Assembly: GCF_004565465.1 (NCBI RefSeq)
Contig: NZ_SRHY01000004.1
Coordinates: 62,001-126,000 of the forward strand
Reading direction: 5' to 3'
DNA: 64,000 nt
Source of the DNA: Lentibacillus salicampi
GTDB taxonomy: Bacteria; Bacillota; Bacilli; Bacillales; Amphibacillaceae
The first letter of the stretch is position 1, and every line of letters starts with the position of its first letter. Of the stretch, positions 25,562-34,954 are shown piece after piece. A program made the translations under genes and the position numbers. A model generated the notes under the pieces. The model was not told where the DNA came from, ran no database searches, and was given only the letters and a program-made list of their open reading frames with translations.

Positions 25562-26460
25562 TGATGATGCTTAAGCCCGCTTTTGAAGATTTTGTCCACT
25601 ATTTAATAGTCGAACGGGGCGTAACGGACAATACGTTAAACTCGTATCAGCGGGATCTGAAAAATTATATGCATTATCTGGAAAAGGTGTCTCGGAAGTC
25701 AGTATGGAACGACATTGGACGAGCCGACATTATAGGATTCCTCTACAAGCTTAAAGAGGACGATAAATCGTCTGCAACAGTCGCCCGAACGATTTCCTCG
25801 ATCAGGTCATTCCATCATTTTCTGATCCGGGAACAGCTTGTCAACCATGATGCCAGTATACATATCGAAACACCAAAAAAAGAACGGAAATTGCCTGTTA
25901 CGTTATCATCACAGGATGTAGAGGCTTTACTGACAATTGACAGCAATACCCCCTTGAAGATCCGCAACAAGGCAATGCTTGAGTTAATGTACGCCACAGG
26001 CTTACGTGTATCTGAATTAGTGTCCTTGAACGTAAGCGATCTTCATTTGACAATGGGGTTTGTGCGCTGTATGGGAAAAGGTACAAAAGAAAGAATTGTT
26101 CCGCTGGGTGATGTCGCCAAAAAAACGGTAGATGATTACTTGCAGGATGCCAGACCAGCCCTTGTGAAACGGAAACAGGACGGAAATAAGTTATTTGTTA
26201 ACCAGCATGGAAGGCCATTGTCACGGCAGGGTTTTTGGAAAATATTAAAAGGGATTGCACGGGAGGCTGGCATCACGAAAACGATCACGCCACATACGTT
26301 GCGACACTCATTTGCGACACATTTACTGGAAAACGGCGCAGATTTGCGGTCTGTTCAAGAAATGCTCGGTCATTCTGATATTTCCACAACGCAAATTTAT
26401 ACACATATCACAAAAGCCAGATTAAAAGATATTTATCAATCGTATCATCCACGGGCTTAA
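25561..26460 (+). CDS. xerD: Site-specific tyrosine recombinase XerD
   Basis: Chromosome dimer resolution recombinase acting with XerC (CodV) at dif. It has a SAM-like N-terminal domain (residues 1-90) and a C-terminal catalytic domain. Catalytic residues are visible as ATGLRVSEL (first Arg), HTLRHSFATHL (His-x-x-Arg) and the nucleophile Tyr in TTQIYTHI; K in GKGTKERIVP is the beta-hairpin lysine. Three tandem ATGs (25561, 25564, 25567) are possible starts; AGGGGAG at 25552-25558 fits the last best. It is translationally coupled to yqzK. No dif-like site was recognised here. Confidence 0.95.
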   Translation: MMMLKPAFEDFVHYLIVERGVTDNTLNSYQRDLKNYMHYLEKVSRKSVWNDIGRADIIGFLYKLKEDDKSSATVARTISSIRSFHHFLIREQLVNHDASIHIETPKKERKLPVTLSSQDVEALLTIDSNTPLKIRNKAMLELMYATGLRVSELVSLNVSDLHLTMGFVRCMGKGTKERIVPLGDVAKKTVDDYLQDARPALVKRKQDGNKLFVNQHGRPLSRQGFWKILKGIAREAGITKTITPHTLRHSFATHLLENGADLRSVQEMLGHSDISTTQIYTHITKARLKDIYQSYHPRA

Positions 26461-26507
26461 TTTACATATCAATATAATTAGCAGTGGGCGATTCATTTGT
26501 CTATCAA

Positions 26508-26527
26508 GTCGTCAGACATCCTACGAC
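26508..26527 (+). promoter_or_regulatory. Possible operator upstream of deoB
   Basis: GTCGTCAGACATCCTACGAC is an interrupted palindrome (GTCGT...ACGAC) 30 bp downstream of a TATAAT and 62 bp before the start. The spacing resembles operators of GntR/FadR-type repressors. No regulator gene is adjacent, so the call is tentative. Confidence 0.35.
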
Positions 26528-26588
26528 AACAAGGAACTGACATATGATTCAGCAAAACCGGGAAGAACAACTATAGGAGGTATCAATT

Positions 26589-27767
26589 ATGGAACGATTT
26601 AAACGTGTTTTTTTGATTGTAATGGATTCCGTTGGGATTGGAGAGGCCCCGGATGCTAAGGCGTTTAATGATGCAGGTGCCGATACACTGGGACATATTG
26701 CGGAACGAATGAACGGCCTAAACATGCCGAATATGGCAAAATTAGGGTTGAGTAATATTAGGGAAATAGAGGGAGTTGAGAAAACAGAGCCTCCAATGGC
26801 CTATTATACTAAAATGCAAGAAGCTTCCAACGGTAAAGATACCATGACAGGTCATTGGGAGATTATGGGGTTGAACATCCAGCAACCATTCCGGACATTT
26901 CCGAATGGCTTCCCGGATGAACTGATTGCTGATTTGGAAGCGAAAACAGGCAGGAAAGTTATCGGTAATAAACCAGCGTCAGGTACGGCTATCATCGACG
27001 AATTAGGTAAGGAACATTTGGAGACAGGTGCATTGATTGTTTATACGTCGGCAGACTCTGTTTTGCAGATTGCCGCTCATGAGGACGAAGTGCCGTTAGA
27101 AGAATTGTACAATATTTGTGAAATTGCCCGTGAGCTGACATTGGATGAGAAATACATGGCGGGGCGAGTTATTGCACGCCCATTCGTCGGTGAACCAGGT
27201 GCATTTCAACGGACAGCCAACCGGCATGACTACGCGTTGAAGCCGTTTGGGCGTACCGTGATGAATGAACTTGAAGATCATAGCTACGATGTAATTGCTC
27301 TAGGCAAGATTTCAGATATCTATGATAATGAAGGGGTTACAGAGGCCATCCGTACAACCGATAATGACGATGGTATGACCAAATTGATCGACTCGATGTC
27401 AAATGATTTTACGGGATTAAACTTTCTGAACTTGGTTGATTTTGATGCTAAATACGGACACAGACGTGACCCTGAAGGCTATGGCAAGGCACTTGAAGCA
27501 TTTGATGCAAGATTGCCGGAAGTTCTGAACCATCTGAAAGAGGATGATTTGCTCATTATAACAGCAGATCACGGAAATGATCCGATCCATCACGGGACTG
27601 ATCATACAAGGGAATTTGTTCCGTTGCTTGTCTATCATACGAACGTGGATAAAGGTAAAAAGCTGCCATTAAGGGAAACATTTGCTGATATCGGAGCCAC
27701 GGTCGCGGACAACTTTCATATTAAAATGCCGGAACACGGAAAAAGCTTTTTGGATGATATAAAGTGA
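26589..27767 (+). CDS. deoB: Phosphopentomutase
   Basis: Interconverts (deoxy)ribose-1-phosphate and -5-phosphate in nucleoside salvage. It is an alkaline-phosphatase-superfamily enzyme. The N-terminal metal site is [13 protein letters not shown], and the catalytic threonine lies in the [11 protein letters not shown] segment. C-terminal metal ligands appear in [19 protein letters not shown] and HTREFVPLL. The length of 392 aa is normal, and the start follows AGGAGGTATC. The final ATA-AAG-TGA coincides with the beginning of repeat A copy 2. It heads a deoB-punA-pdp salvage operon. Confidence 0.96.
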   Translation: MERFKRVFLIVMDSVGIGEAPDAKAFNDAGADTLGHIAERMNGLNMPNMAKLGLSNIREIEGVEKTEPPMAYYTKMQEASNGKDTMTGHWEIMGLNIQQPFRTFPNGFPDELIADLEAKTGRKVIGNKPASGTAIIDELGKEHLETGALIVYTSADSVLQIAAHEDEVPLEELYNICEIARELTLDEKYMAGRVIARPFVGEPGAFQRTANRHDYALKPFGRTVMNELEDHSYDVIALGKISDIYDNEGVTEAIRTTDNDDGMTKLIDSMSNDFTGLNFLNLVDFDAKYGHRRDPEGYGKALEAFDARLPEVLNHLKEDDLLIITADHGNDPIHHGTDHTREFVPLLVYHTNVDKGKKLPLRETFADIGATVADNFHIKMPEHGKSFLDDIK

Positions 27768-27882
27768 AACTTCATTCAATGGGAAGTCTTTCCCCCATTG
27801 AATGTTAGTTGAGCAGAATCGGGCATTTATGGACAGTTAGCCGATGTTTTCCGGCGGGTTACTGTCCATTACATGCGGGACA
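27764..27882 (+). repeat. Dispersed hairpin repeat, family A, copy 2
   Basis: It begins GTGAAACTTCATTCAATGGG inside the deoB stop codon. The first hairpin is CATTCAATGGG/CCCCATTGAATG. The second is TGGACAGT...ACTGTCCA enclosing TTTTCCGGCGGG, and the end is GCGGGAC just before the punA ribosome binding site. It is the best-preserved copy of the family and fills the deoB-punA gap. Confidence 0.75.
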
Positions 27883-27898
27883 AAGTAAGGGGGATATC

Positions 27899-28720
27899 AT
27901 GAATCAGTCAACGATAACAGAGGCAGCCGCCTATATAAACGATAAATTAACAAATACTCCCTCCATCGGTCTTATTTTAGGATCGGGACTTGGGGTTTTA
28001 GCTGATAAAATTGAAAATCCGGTTACATTTTCCTACAAAGACATTCCCCATTTCCCGGAATCGACTGTATCCGGGCATAAGGGGCAGCTTGTTACAGGCG
28101 AACTGGAAGGAAGACACGTTATCGCGATGCAGGGACGCTTTCATTACTATGAAGGCTATTCCATGCAGCAAGTAACATTTCCCGTTCGAGTGATGAAAGA
28201 ATTGGGAATTGACTCAATCGTTATTACGAATGCAGCCGGTGGAATTAATAAGATGTTTCATCCTGGTGACTTAATGCTGATTACTGATCATATCAACAAT
28301 ATGGGTGACAATCCGCTGCTCGGACCGAATGATGACGCGTTGGGTGAACGTTTTCCGGATATGTCACAAGTATATGACGAAGCCTATTTGCGCCATGCAA
28401 AGGACTGTGCGGCAAAACTCGGGGTGACGGTTCAGGACGGCGTTTATGTCGGCAATTCCGGACCAACATACGAGACACCGGCAGAAATAAACATGCTTCG
28501 GAAGTTTGGCGGAGACGCTGTCGGGATGTCAACTGTCCCGGAAGTAATCGTTTCAAGACATGCAGGGCTGCGCGTCTTGGGTATCTCCTGCATTTCCAAT
28601 ATGGCTGCGGGGATTCTTGATCAGCCGCTCACCCATCATGAAGTGATTGAGACAACGAAACAGGTGCGTGAAGACTTTCTCACGTTTGTTAAAGAAATCA
28701 TCCGCACACTACCACATTAA
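27899..28720 (+). CDS. punA: Purine-nucleoside phosphorylase (PNP I)
   Basis: Phosphorolyses guanosine/inosine-type nucleosides. It is a trimeric class I PNP of 273 aa. Motifs: GLILGSGLGVL (phosphate-binding), FPESTVSGHKG, MQGRFHYYEGY, ITNAAGG, GPTYETPAE with the purine-site residues, and GMSTVPEVIVSRHAG. ATG 27899 follows AAGGGGGAT; the frame reaching back to 27809 lies inside repeat A and is not coding. It is the second gene of the salvage operon and supplies ribose-1-phosphate to DeoB. Confidence 0.95.
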   Translation: MNQSTITEAAAYINDKLTNTPSIGLILGSGLGVLADKIENPVTFSYKDIPHFPESTVSGHKGQLVTGELEGRHVIAMQGRFHYYEGYSMQQVTFPVRVMKELGIDSIVITNAAGGINKMFHPGDLMLITDHINNMGDNPLLGPNDDALGERFPDMSQVYDEAYLRHAKDCAAKLGVTVQDGVYVGNSGPTYETPAEINMLRKFGGDAVGMSTVPEVIVSRHAGLRVLGISCISNMAAGILDQPLTHHEVIETTKQVREDFLTFVKEIIRTLPH

Positions 28721-28741
28721 TAATGGACTAAAGGTGATTAT

Positions 28742-30046
28742 ATGCGAATGTATGATATCATTGAAAAAAAGCGTGACGGCAAAAACCTTACGAAGGAGGA
28801 AATCCGTTTTTTTATTAATGGCTACACAAATGGTGATATCCCGGACTATCAGACGAGCGCTCTTCTGATGGCGGTTTTTTTTCAGGACATGACCGCAGCG
28901 GAACGTGCAGAATTGACCAGTGCGATGGTTGAATCCGGTGACCAGATTGATCTTTCTGCTATCTCCGGTCTTAAGGTGGATAAACATTCGACCGGAGGAG
29001 TTGGTGATACGACAACCTTAATACTGGCCCCACTGGTTGCGTCCGCCGGGGTCCCGGTTGCCAAAATGAGCGGCAGAGGTTTGGGACACACAGGCGGAAC
29101 AATCGATAAACTGGAAGCGGTGCCGGGATTTCATGTTGAAATTTCCAGTGATGAATTTATTAATCTGGTTAACCAAAACAAGGTGGCTGTCGTCGGCCAG
29201 ACCGGTAACCTGACACCGGCCGATAAAAAACTCTACAGTCTAAGGGATGTCACGGCAACGGTTAATTCGATCCCCTTGATTGCCAGTTCGATTATGAGTA
29301 AGAAGATAGCTTCCGGTTCGGATGCGATTGTTTTGGATGTCAAGACCGGTGCCGGTGCTTTTATGAAGGAACTCGACGATGCCAGGGAATTGGCTCAGGC
29401 AATGGTATCAATCGGCAATCGCGTCGGGAGGAATACGATGGCAGTCATTTCTGACATGAGCCAGCCGCTTGGGTACGCTGTAGGTAACGCACTGGAAGTC
29501 AGAGAGGCAATTGATACCCTACAGGGAAACGGGCCTGACGATTTAACCGAATTATGTCTCGAATTAGGCAGTCAAATGGTGGTGTTAGCAAACAAAGCAA
29601 ACACACTTGATGAAGCACGGAAACAGCTGACCGACAACCTGAACACTGGAAAAGCAATTGAGCAATTTAAGTTGTTTCTAGAGTCACAGGGGGGTGATTC
29701 GCGTGTTATCGATCAACCGGACTTATTGCCGCAAGCATCGCACACATTTGAACTACCTGCAGAAAAATCCGGAACTATTTCCAAAATCAGCGCTGATGAT
29801 ATTGGAAACTCTGCCATGATGCTTGGTGCAGGAAGAGCAACCAAAGAATCGGCCATTGATTTGTCTGTCGGACTCGTTCTTCATAAAAAAATCGGGGATT
29901 ACGTAAATCATGGTGAATCACTGTTGACCATTCATGCAAACACCTCGACCATAGAAGACGTAAAAGAAACATTATACCAAAGCATTGTTATATCGGATGA
30001 ACCCGTGAAAAATCCCCCGCTCATCTATGAGAACATCACGAAATAA
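28742..30046 (+). CDS. pdp: Pyrimidine-nucleoside phosphorylase
   Basis: Phosphorolyses uridine and thymidine. A 434-residue family 3 glycosyltransferase-fold enzyme with helical N-terminal domain and the signature [38 protein letters not shown] and [22 protein letters not shown] form the phosphate and base site. The C-terminal alpha/beta hammerhead domain begins near residue 345. It lies 21 bp after punA and ends at a strong terminator. In B. subtilis pdp is elsewhere (dra-nupC-pdp), so this linkage with deoB-punA is a local variation. Confidence 0.95.
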   Translation: MRMYDIIEKKRDGKNLTKEEIRFFINGYTNGDIPDYQTSALLMAVFFQDMTAAERAELTSAMVESGDQIDLSAISGLKVDKHSTGGVGDTTTLILAPLVASAGVPVAKMSGRGLGHTGGTIDKLEAVPGFHVEISSDEFINLVNQNKVAVVGQTGNLTPADKKLYSLRDVTATVNSIPLIASSIMSKKIASGSDAIVLDVKTGAGAFMKELDDARELAQAMVSIGNRVGRNTMAVISDMSQPLGYAVGNALEVREAIDTLQGNGPDDLTELCLELGSQMVVLANKANTLDEARKQLTDNLNTGKAIEQFKLFLESQGGDSRVIDQPDLLPQASHTFELPAEKSGTISKISADDIGNSAMMLGAGRATKESAIDLSVGLVLHKKIGDYVNHGESLLTIHANTSTIEDVKETLYQSIVISDEPVKNPPLIYENITK

Positions 30047-30061
30047 GTTATACCTGAAGCG

Positions 30062-30091
30062 AAAACGCATGCTGAAATCAGCATGCGTTTT
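30062..30091 (+). terminator. Terminator of the deoB-punA-pdp operon
   Basis: Perfect inverted repeat AAAACGCATGCTGA / TCAGCATGCGTTTT, ending in TTTT. Confidence 0.9.
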
Positions 30092-30095
30092 CCTT

Positions 30096-30125
30096 GTATA
30101 AGAACACCTTCTAATGGCAATCCTA
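30096..30125 (+). promoter_or_regulatory. Sigma-F-like promoter of dacF
   Basis: GTATA (30096-30100), a 15-bp spacer, then GGCAATCCTA (30116-30125). This matches the sigma-F pattern GywTA-N15-GGnrAnAnTw except one -10 base. It lies 29 bp upstream of the dacF start, and dacF is a sigma-F target in B. subtilis. Confidence 0.6.
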
Positions 30126-30154
30126 AAGCTATATTGAATGTTGGAGGTTGAACA

Positions 30155-31330
30155 ATGAAAAAGTTTGTTTTATTGACTAGCATCATATTTTCCATTCTGT
30201 TCATGCCATTTACTGTGTTCGGTGAGGAGAATGAAGGGGATAATACGGATCAGGAGCTGAATTTAGCCCCCGACGCGCGTTCGGCTATTTTGATTGAGCG
30301 TGATACCGGTGAAATGCTGTTTGACAAAAATGCACATAAGAAATTGCCGCCGGCCAGTATGACAAAAGTTATGACTCTACTATTGATAATGGAAGCCCTT
30401 GATCAGGGTAAGATTGAAAAAGATGAGACGATCAGAGTCAGTGAGCGCGCTGCCTCGATGGGAGGTTCGCAAATATTTCTTGAAGCGGGAGAAGAAATGA
30501 GTGTGAATGATCTTTTGAAAGGTGTTGCAGTTGCCTCCGGGAATGATGCAAGTGTTGCTTTGGCTGAACGAATTTCCGGAAGTGAAAAAGCGTTTGTGGA
30601 ACAGATGAATAAAAAAGCTGAAGCACTCGGGCTGGAAAACACCCAATTTCAGAATGTAACTGGATTGCCGACCGAAAACCATTACAGCACCGCCCACGAT
30701 ATGGCGGTCATGTCCAAAGAATTATTAAAATATGAATCCATAACCAACTATACATCGATTTATGAGGATTATTTACGAAAAGGTGAAGAAAACGAATTCT
30801 GGCTCGTAAATACCAATAAACTGGTAAAGTCCTATCCGGGGGTTGACGGGCTGAAAACTGGTTATACGAATGAGGCAAAATATTGCTTAACGGCCACAGC
30901 GGAAAAAAGTGACATGCGTATGATTGCAGTGGTCATGGGTGCTGATACAACCAAAGAACGAAATGCATCGATTTCCGGTATGCTTGATTATGCCTTTAAT
31001 CATTACGAGACAAAAAATTTATACGAGAAAGGGCAGACGATTACAACGTTAGATATGTTGAAAGCGGAGGATCCCTCCATTGATGTGACAGCATCTGAAT
31101 CCATCAGTACGATTCATCGGAAGGGCGAGAAGGATAAAAAGGTGAGCACATCTGTGAACCTGAAATCCGACATTGAACTGCCAATCAGTAAAGGGGATGA
31201 GGTTGGTGAGCTCGTGATCAAAAATAACGGAAAAACTTTGTCAAAATCACCATTGATTGTGGATTATGATGTCGAGGAAGCTTCTTATCTGACATTACTG
31301 AAGAGAACCGCTCAAAATATGGTGAAATAG
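30155..31330 (+). CDS. dacF: Sporulation D-alanyl-D-alanine carboxypeptidase DacF
   Basis: Low-molecular-weight penicillin-binding protein that trims peptidoglycan stem peptides, acting from the forespore to set cortex cross-linking. It has a signal peptide at residues 1-23 (ending VFG-EEN). The serine peptidase S11 motifs are SMTK (nucleophile serine), SGN and KTG (VDGLKTGYT). A C-terminal PBP5-C domain (about 285-370) and an amphipathic tail follow. The length of 391 aa matches DacF. It precedes spoIIAA-AB-sigF, as in Bacillus, and carries a sigma-F-like promoter. Confidence 0.94.
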   Translation: MKKFVLLTSIIFSILFMPFTVFGEENEGDNTDQELNLAPDARSAILIERDTGEMLFDKNAHKKLPPASMTKVMTLLLIMEALDQGKIEKDETIRVSERAASMGGSQIFLEAGEEMSVNDLLKGVAVASGNDASVALAERISGSEKAFVEQMNKKAEALGLENTQFQNVTGLPTENHYSTAHDMAVMSKELLKYESITNYTSIYEDYLRKGEENEFWLVNTNKLVKSYPGVDGLKTGYTNEAKYCLTATAEKSDMRMIAVVMGADTTKERNASISGMLDYAFNHYETKNLYEKGQTITTLDMLKAEDPSIDVTASESISTIHRKGEKDKKVSTSVNLKSDIELPISKGDEVGELVIKNNGKTLSKSPLIVDYDVEEASYLTLLKRTAQNMVK

Positions 31331-31433
31331 CAGAGTCTCTGACGAATTGGTTCTTATTTTGTCAAGAGGCAGGAATCAATGTGACTTGTAACGAAAAAGT
31401 ACGTGGAATGAATTTAAGTGGGGAGGAAAAGAC

Positions 31434-31787
31434 ATGAGTCTGTCTACTGCGTTTAACGTCAAGCAGGATGTCCTGGTCGTCAGAATGTCCGGGGAATTAG
31501 ATCACCATGAAACGGAAGTATTACGGAATGAATGGAAGGAAATGATGTATACAAATGCCATTAAGCATGTTGTGCTGAACCTTGAATCGGTAACATTCAT
31601 GGACAGTTCAGGGCTTGGTGTTGTTCTTGGGAGATACAAAGAAGTACTGCAGCTGGGAGGGGAGATGGTTGTGTGTTCCGTTTCAGCGCCAGTCCGGAGA
31701 TTGTTTGAAATGTCAGGTATGTTTAAAATTGTGAGGTTAGAGGAGAACGAAGAACATGCGTTATTTACGTTGGGGGTGGCATCATGA
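31434..31787 (+). CDS. spoIIAA: Anti-anti-sigma factor SpoIIAA
   Basis: STAS-domain antagonist that frees sigma-F from SpoIIAB in the forespore when dephosphorylated by SpoIIE. It has 117 residues. The phosphorylation site is Ser58 in FMDSSGLGV, the same number as in B. subtilis. The start follows GGGGAGGAAAAGAC. It overlaps spoIIAB by four bases (ATGA). Its own promoter must lie in the 103-bp gap after dacF; I found no convincing sigma-H sequence there. Confidence 0.97.
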   Translation: MSLSTAFNVKQDVLVVRMSGELDHHETEVLRNEWKEMMYTNAIKHVVLNLESVTFMDSSGLGVVLGRYKEVLQLGGEMVVCSVSAPVRRLFEMSGMFKIVRLEENEEHALFTLGVAS

Positions 31788-32221
31788 AAAATGAAATGTT
31801 TGTGGAATTTTCGAGTGTCAGCGAAAATGAATCGTTTGCCAGGGTGACAGTCGCTTCGTTTGTCGCACAGCTGGATCCGACAATGGATGAGCTGACTGAA
31901 ATTAAAACGGTCGTTTCGGAGGCCGTAACGAATGCCATTATTCACGGTTACAACAATGAACCGGGTAACCATGTTTCCATATCCTGTGTACTTCATGAAG
32001 ATGAAGTTGAACTGACCATTAAAGATAACGGTATTGGCATCGGTGATGTGGATGAAGCCAGACAACCGCTTTATACATCAAAACCTGAATTGGAAAGATC
32101 GGGCATGGGTTTTACGATCATCGAGAATTTTATGGATGTATTGGAGATTATTTCTTCACCTGAAAATGGCACATCTGTTCACATGACAAAACAACTTTCA
32201 AAAAAAACGGTTTCTAAATAG
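31784..32221 (+). CDS. spoIIAB: Anti-sigma-F factor / serine kinase SpoIIAB
   Basis: GHKL-type protein kinase that holds sigma-F inactive and phosphorylates SpoIIAA. It has 145 aa. The N box is [11 protein letters not shown], the G1 box KDNGIGIGD and the G2 box GMGFTII. Translation is coupled to spoIIAA by the ATGA overlap, and sigF begins eight bases downstream, so stoichiometry is tied as in B. subtilis. Confidence 0.97.
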   Translation: MKNEMFVEFSSVSENESFARVTVASFVAQLDPTMDELTEIKTVVSEAVTNAIIHGYNNEPGNHVSISCVLHEDEVELTIKDNGIGIGDVDEARQPLYTSKPELERSGMGFTIIENFMDVLEIISSPENGTSVHMTKQLSKKTVSK

Positions 32222-32229
32222 GGTTGCCT

Positions 32230-32985
32230 ATGGATGTAAATGTTAGTCACAGAAACCTGCAGGAATCGTTAAATGATGAACAGGTGAAGACATATATTCA
32301 TAAAAGCCAAGAAGGCGACAAAGAGGCACGGGATATACTTGTTGAAAGTAATGTCAGGCTAGTATGGTCGGTTGTACAACGATTTATCAATCGCGGATAT
32401 GATTCGGATGATTTATTTCAGATAGGAAGTATCGGACTTATTAAAGCCATTGATAAATTCGACTTATCTTATGACGTCAAGTTTTCCACATATGCTGTCC
32501 CGATGATCATCGGTGAAATACAGCGTTTTATCCGGGATGATGGCAGTGTTAAGGTGAGCCGTTCCTTAAAAGAAACCGGCAATAAAATACGTAAAAAGCG
32601 GGATGAATTGACTAAACAGCTTGGACGAGCGCCAACCGTTCTGGAAATCGCCGAATCACTTCATATTACACCTGAAGATGTCGTTCATGCTGAAGAAGCC
32701 GCAAAATCACCACACTCCATCCATGAAACAGTTTTTGAGAATGATGGTGATCCAATCACATTATTGGATCAAATCGCCGATGATGATACAAAGTGGTTTG
32801 ATAAACTCTCCCTGCAGGAAGCGATCAGACGGCTGAATGAGCGAGAACGGCTGATTTTGTATTTACGGTATTACAAAGACAGGACACAATCCGAAGTAGC
32901 TGACAGACTTGGTATATCACAAGTGCAGGTCTCCAGGCTTGAGAAAAAGATCCTGGAAGAAATGAAAGTGAATATGAATCCATGA
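32230..32985 (+). CDS. sigF: RNA polymerase sigma-F factor
   Basis: First forespore-specific sigma factor of sporulation, 251 aa. Region 2 is RLVWSVVQRFINRGYDSDDLFQIGSIGLIKAIDKFD, broken here only by segment naming, with KFSTYAVPMIIGEIQRF at 2.3-2.4. Region 3 has SRSLKETGNKI, and region 4 has TQSEVADRLGISQVQVSRLEKKIL. ATG 32230 gives MDVNV, matching B. subtilis; TTG 32224 is an alternative. The Shine-Dalgarno sequence is weak (ATAGGG), which fits coupling to spoIIAB. It ends at a bidirectional terminator. Confidence 0.97.
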   Translation: MDVNVSHRNLQESLNDEQVKTYIHKSQEGDKEARDILVESNVRLVWSVVQRFINRGYDSDDLFQIGSIGLIKAIDKFDLSYDVKFSTYAVPMIIGEIQRFIRDDGSVKVSRSLKETGNKIRKKRDELTKQLGRAPTVLEIAESLHITPEDVVHAEEAAKSPHSIHETVFENDGDPITLLDQIADDDTKWFDKLSLQEAIRRLNERERLILYLRYYKDRTQSEVADRLGISQVQVSRLEKKILEEMKVNMNP

Positions 32986-32988
32986 TTT

Positions 32989-33020
32989 AAGGCTGTCCTG
33001 ATCACAATCGGGACAGCCTT
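32989..33020. terminator. Bidirectional terminator sigF / spoIIP-like gene
   Basis: AAGGCTGTCC pairs with GGACAGCCTT across a 12-nt loop; TTCT follows. It lies between convergent genes. Confidence 0.8.
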
Positions 33021-33038
33021 TTCTGATGAATCTTTTCT

Positions 33039-34160
33039 CTATTTCGCATCGTTGACCTTTTCAGCATCACCTTTTTGGTGTTTGCTAATGACTTCTGCCA
33101 TCACCTTAGCCGTGTTGCTAAGGTCTTCGCGCGTATTATCAATCCCCCCGAATTCGACTAACAGTGACCGTTCTGAAACATCCTGGTTATAAACGCCATT
33201 CCCATCAGATTTACTTTTTTCATATATCCCTTTACTGAGCCCGGGATATTTCTTTTTAAGCAGACGGTGCAACTCTTTTGCAAATTGAAGATTTTTCTTG
33301 TAGTCCTCATGTTCAATTCCCACTATGAAGTATACTCTGGCATAATCCTTACCGTTGATGGTAACCGTTGTTTCATCATTTCGTTGTGCATCACGGTGTA
33401 TATCAATGAAGTATGATAAATTGTCATTGGCTGAGGCGACGTCTTCAATCGTTTGACGGGAAAATTTATACGAATCACTGTACCCCCAGCCTTTATCATG
33501 CAGCCCCGTGGTGACGTTTGTTTTATCATGAATTGTGTTTATCCCTTTTTTCTCCAGTTGTTCAGTGAGCATCGAGCCAACATGTATAACATTTTGATTA
33601 TTGTTTGTGGTTGAAGCTTCACTCGGCTTTTTCTCTGCATTATCCATTAGCGGCAAATAAGCTTCCCAGGCATGACTGTGATAAATGAAGACATCTGCGT
33701 CAGTTGAGTCCTGAATTGATTCATCCTCTTGTTCGGGCTGGTCCTCTTCAAGTAATTTATCAAAATCAGGAGGCGGTGACTCTATCGGCATGGTCGTTAG
33801 ATCAGATTCCTTTCCCACCAAATACGCGCCACTGGAAAATGACTTCCTACCAGGCAATTCCAGTTCAAGTAAGCTTGTGAAACTTTTTGGTGTTATCCCG
33901 GAGGTAAATTCAAATAGCAATGACGAAAAATCCGGTGTTTGTCTATCATTTTCATATAAATTCCCTTCCAGTTGGGGGACTTCCGCGCTCATCATGAACA
34001 GTAATGATTCTGATATCAAATCGGACGCTGTTAATTCATTAATCATGGCGAAACGAAAAAAATTATTTTGGCCTTTGGATACCGAAATAAATGATACAAG
34101 CAGCAATAGAAGGGAAAAACTCACGATATACGCAACGATAGGATGCTTTATTTTCACCAA
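33039..34160 (-). CDS. spoIIP: SpoIIP-family sporulation amidase/endopeptidase
   Basis: A 373-residue SpoIIP-type peptidoglycan hydrolase of the engulfment machinery. The N-terminal signal anchor lies at about residues 8-27. The zinc/catalytic motif FIYHSHAWEAYLP is near 160, FIDIHRDAQR near 250, and the C-terminal LLVEFGGIDNT block provides the conserved glutamate. The start is TTG 34160 or GTG 34157, both rare types. In B. subtilis spoIIP lies next to gpr; here it is inserted, on the opposite strand, between sigF and spoVAA. Whether this is the sole spoIIP or a paralogue cannot be decided from this window. Confidence 0.88.
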   Translation of the reverse strand: MVKIKHPIVAYIVSFSLLLLLVSFISVSKGQNNFFRFAMINELTASDLISESLLFMMSAEVPQLEGNLYENDRQTPDFSSLLFEFTSGITPKSFTSLLELELPGRKSFSSGAYLVGKESDLTTMPIESPPPDFDKLLEEDQPEQEDESIQDSTDADVFIYHSHAWEAYLPLMDNAEKKPSEASTTNNNQNVIHVGSMLTEQLEKKGINTIHDKTNVTTGLHDKGWGYSDSYKFSRQTIEDVASANDNLSYFIDIHRDAQRNDETTVTINGKDYARVYFIVGIEHEDYKKNLQFAKELHRLLKKKYPGLSKGIYEKSKSDGNGVYNQDVSERSLLVEFGGIDNTREDLSNTAKVMAEVISKHQKGDAEKVNDAK

Positions 34161-34327
34161 AACCAGCCTGCCTTTAATTCATCGTTACTAAAAATAATAT
34201 GCCGGTTTGATTGGATTAGAATGAAATTCAAAACATTTAACAATGATAAGCCAGCTTTTTCTGTGATAATTATAGTACTTTAAACAAATACTATTTTGTA
34301 CAACATCGTAAAGAGGATGAGTCCTGC

Positions 34328-34954
34328 ATGTCAGAAATCGTATACTTACGCATGAAAAAGAACGTCGAAATGACTTATTTGAAAAAAGTTAAGCTGAAGG
34401 ATATTGCCTGGATTTCCACCACATCAGCATTGAAAAACGAATTGGAACAAACACCGATTTACCGGATTACCAAAAAAGACTTGAATGTGGTGATTGTGGA
34501 CAGTTTCTTAGTCATTGATCATTTAAATACACATTACCGTGACCTGGAATTTCAGCTTGTCGGACCATCTCATACAATTATCCGGATTCAGAAGTATAAA
34601 AAATCGCCAAACATATTAATAACGGCTATTGTTTGGCTGCTTCTCTTTATTGGTACTGCCATGACCATTATCAATTTTCATTATGATGTCAGTATGCAGG
34701 AGGTTCAGCAAAAACTCCATTATATGCTGACAGGTGAACAAAGCCAATATCCGTTGTGGATTCAGATACCGTACTCATTCGGACTCGGAATCGGAATGCT
34801 GTTATTTTTCAACCACTGGTTCCAGAAACGTATTAATGAAGAACCAAGCCCTCTTGAAATCGAAATCTTTAATTACCAGCAGGATATGGATCACTATCTC
34901 ACCCATTATGAGAACACGCTGAATGATCACAAACATTCTCACGAGTCTTCTTGA
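34328..34954 (+). CDS. spoVAA: Stage V sporulation protein AA
   Basis: A 208-residue SpoVAA protein of the forespore inner membrane, involved in dipicolinic acid uptake and release with other SpoVA proteins. It has a soluble N-terminal domain (about 1-95) starting VYLRMKKNVEM, then two membrane helices (about 98-118 and 143-160), and an acidic/histidine-rich tail. The ATG is preceded by AAGAGGATGAG. It overlaps spoVAB by 32 bp, a typical feature of this operon. Confidence 0.93.
   Translation: MSEIVYLRMKKNVEMTYLKKVKLKDIAWISTTSALKNELEQTPIYRITKKDLNVVIVDSFLVIDHLNTHYRDLEFQLVGPSHTIIRIQKYKKSPNILITAIVWLLLFIGTAMTIINFHYDVSMQEVQQKLHYMLTGEQSQYPLWIQIPYSFGLGIGMLLFFNHWFQKRINEEPSPLEIEIFNYQQDMDHYLTHYENTLNDHKHSHESS

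Noticed and set aside
26461..26588. Purine riboswitch before deoB
   Set aside because: No conserved purine aptamer core; only a promoter-like -10 and a short palindrome.
31331..31433. Sigma-H promoter and Spo0A boxes before spoIIAA
   Set aside because: Expected from B. subtilis, but no sequence with acceptable spacing was found; TGTCAAG is only a weak 0A-box match.
34190..34327. Sigma-G promoter before spoVAA
   Set aside because: Candidate GAATG...CAATGATA has the wrong -10 length, so it is not supported.
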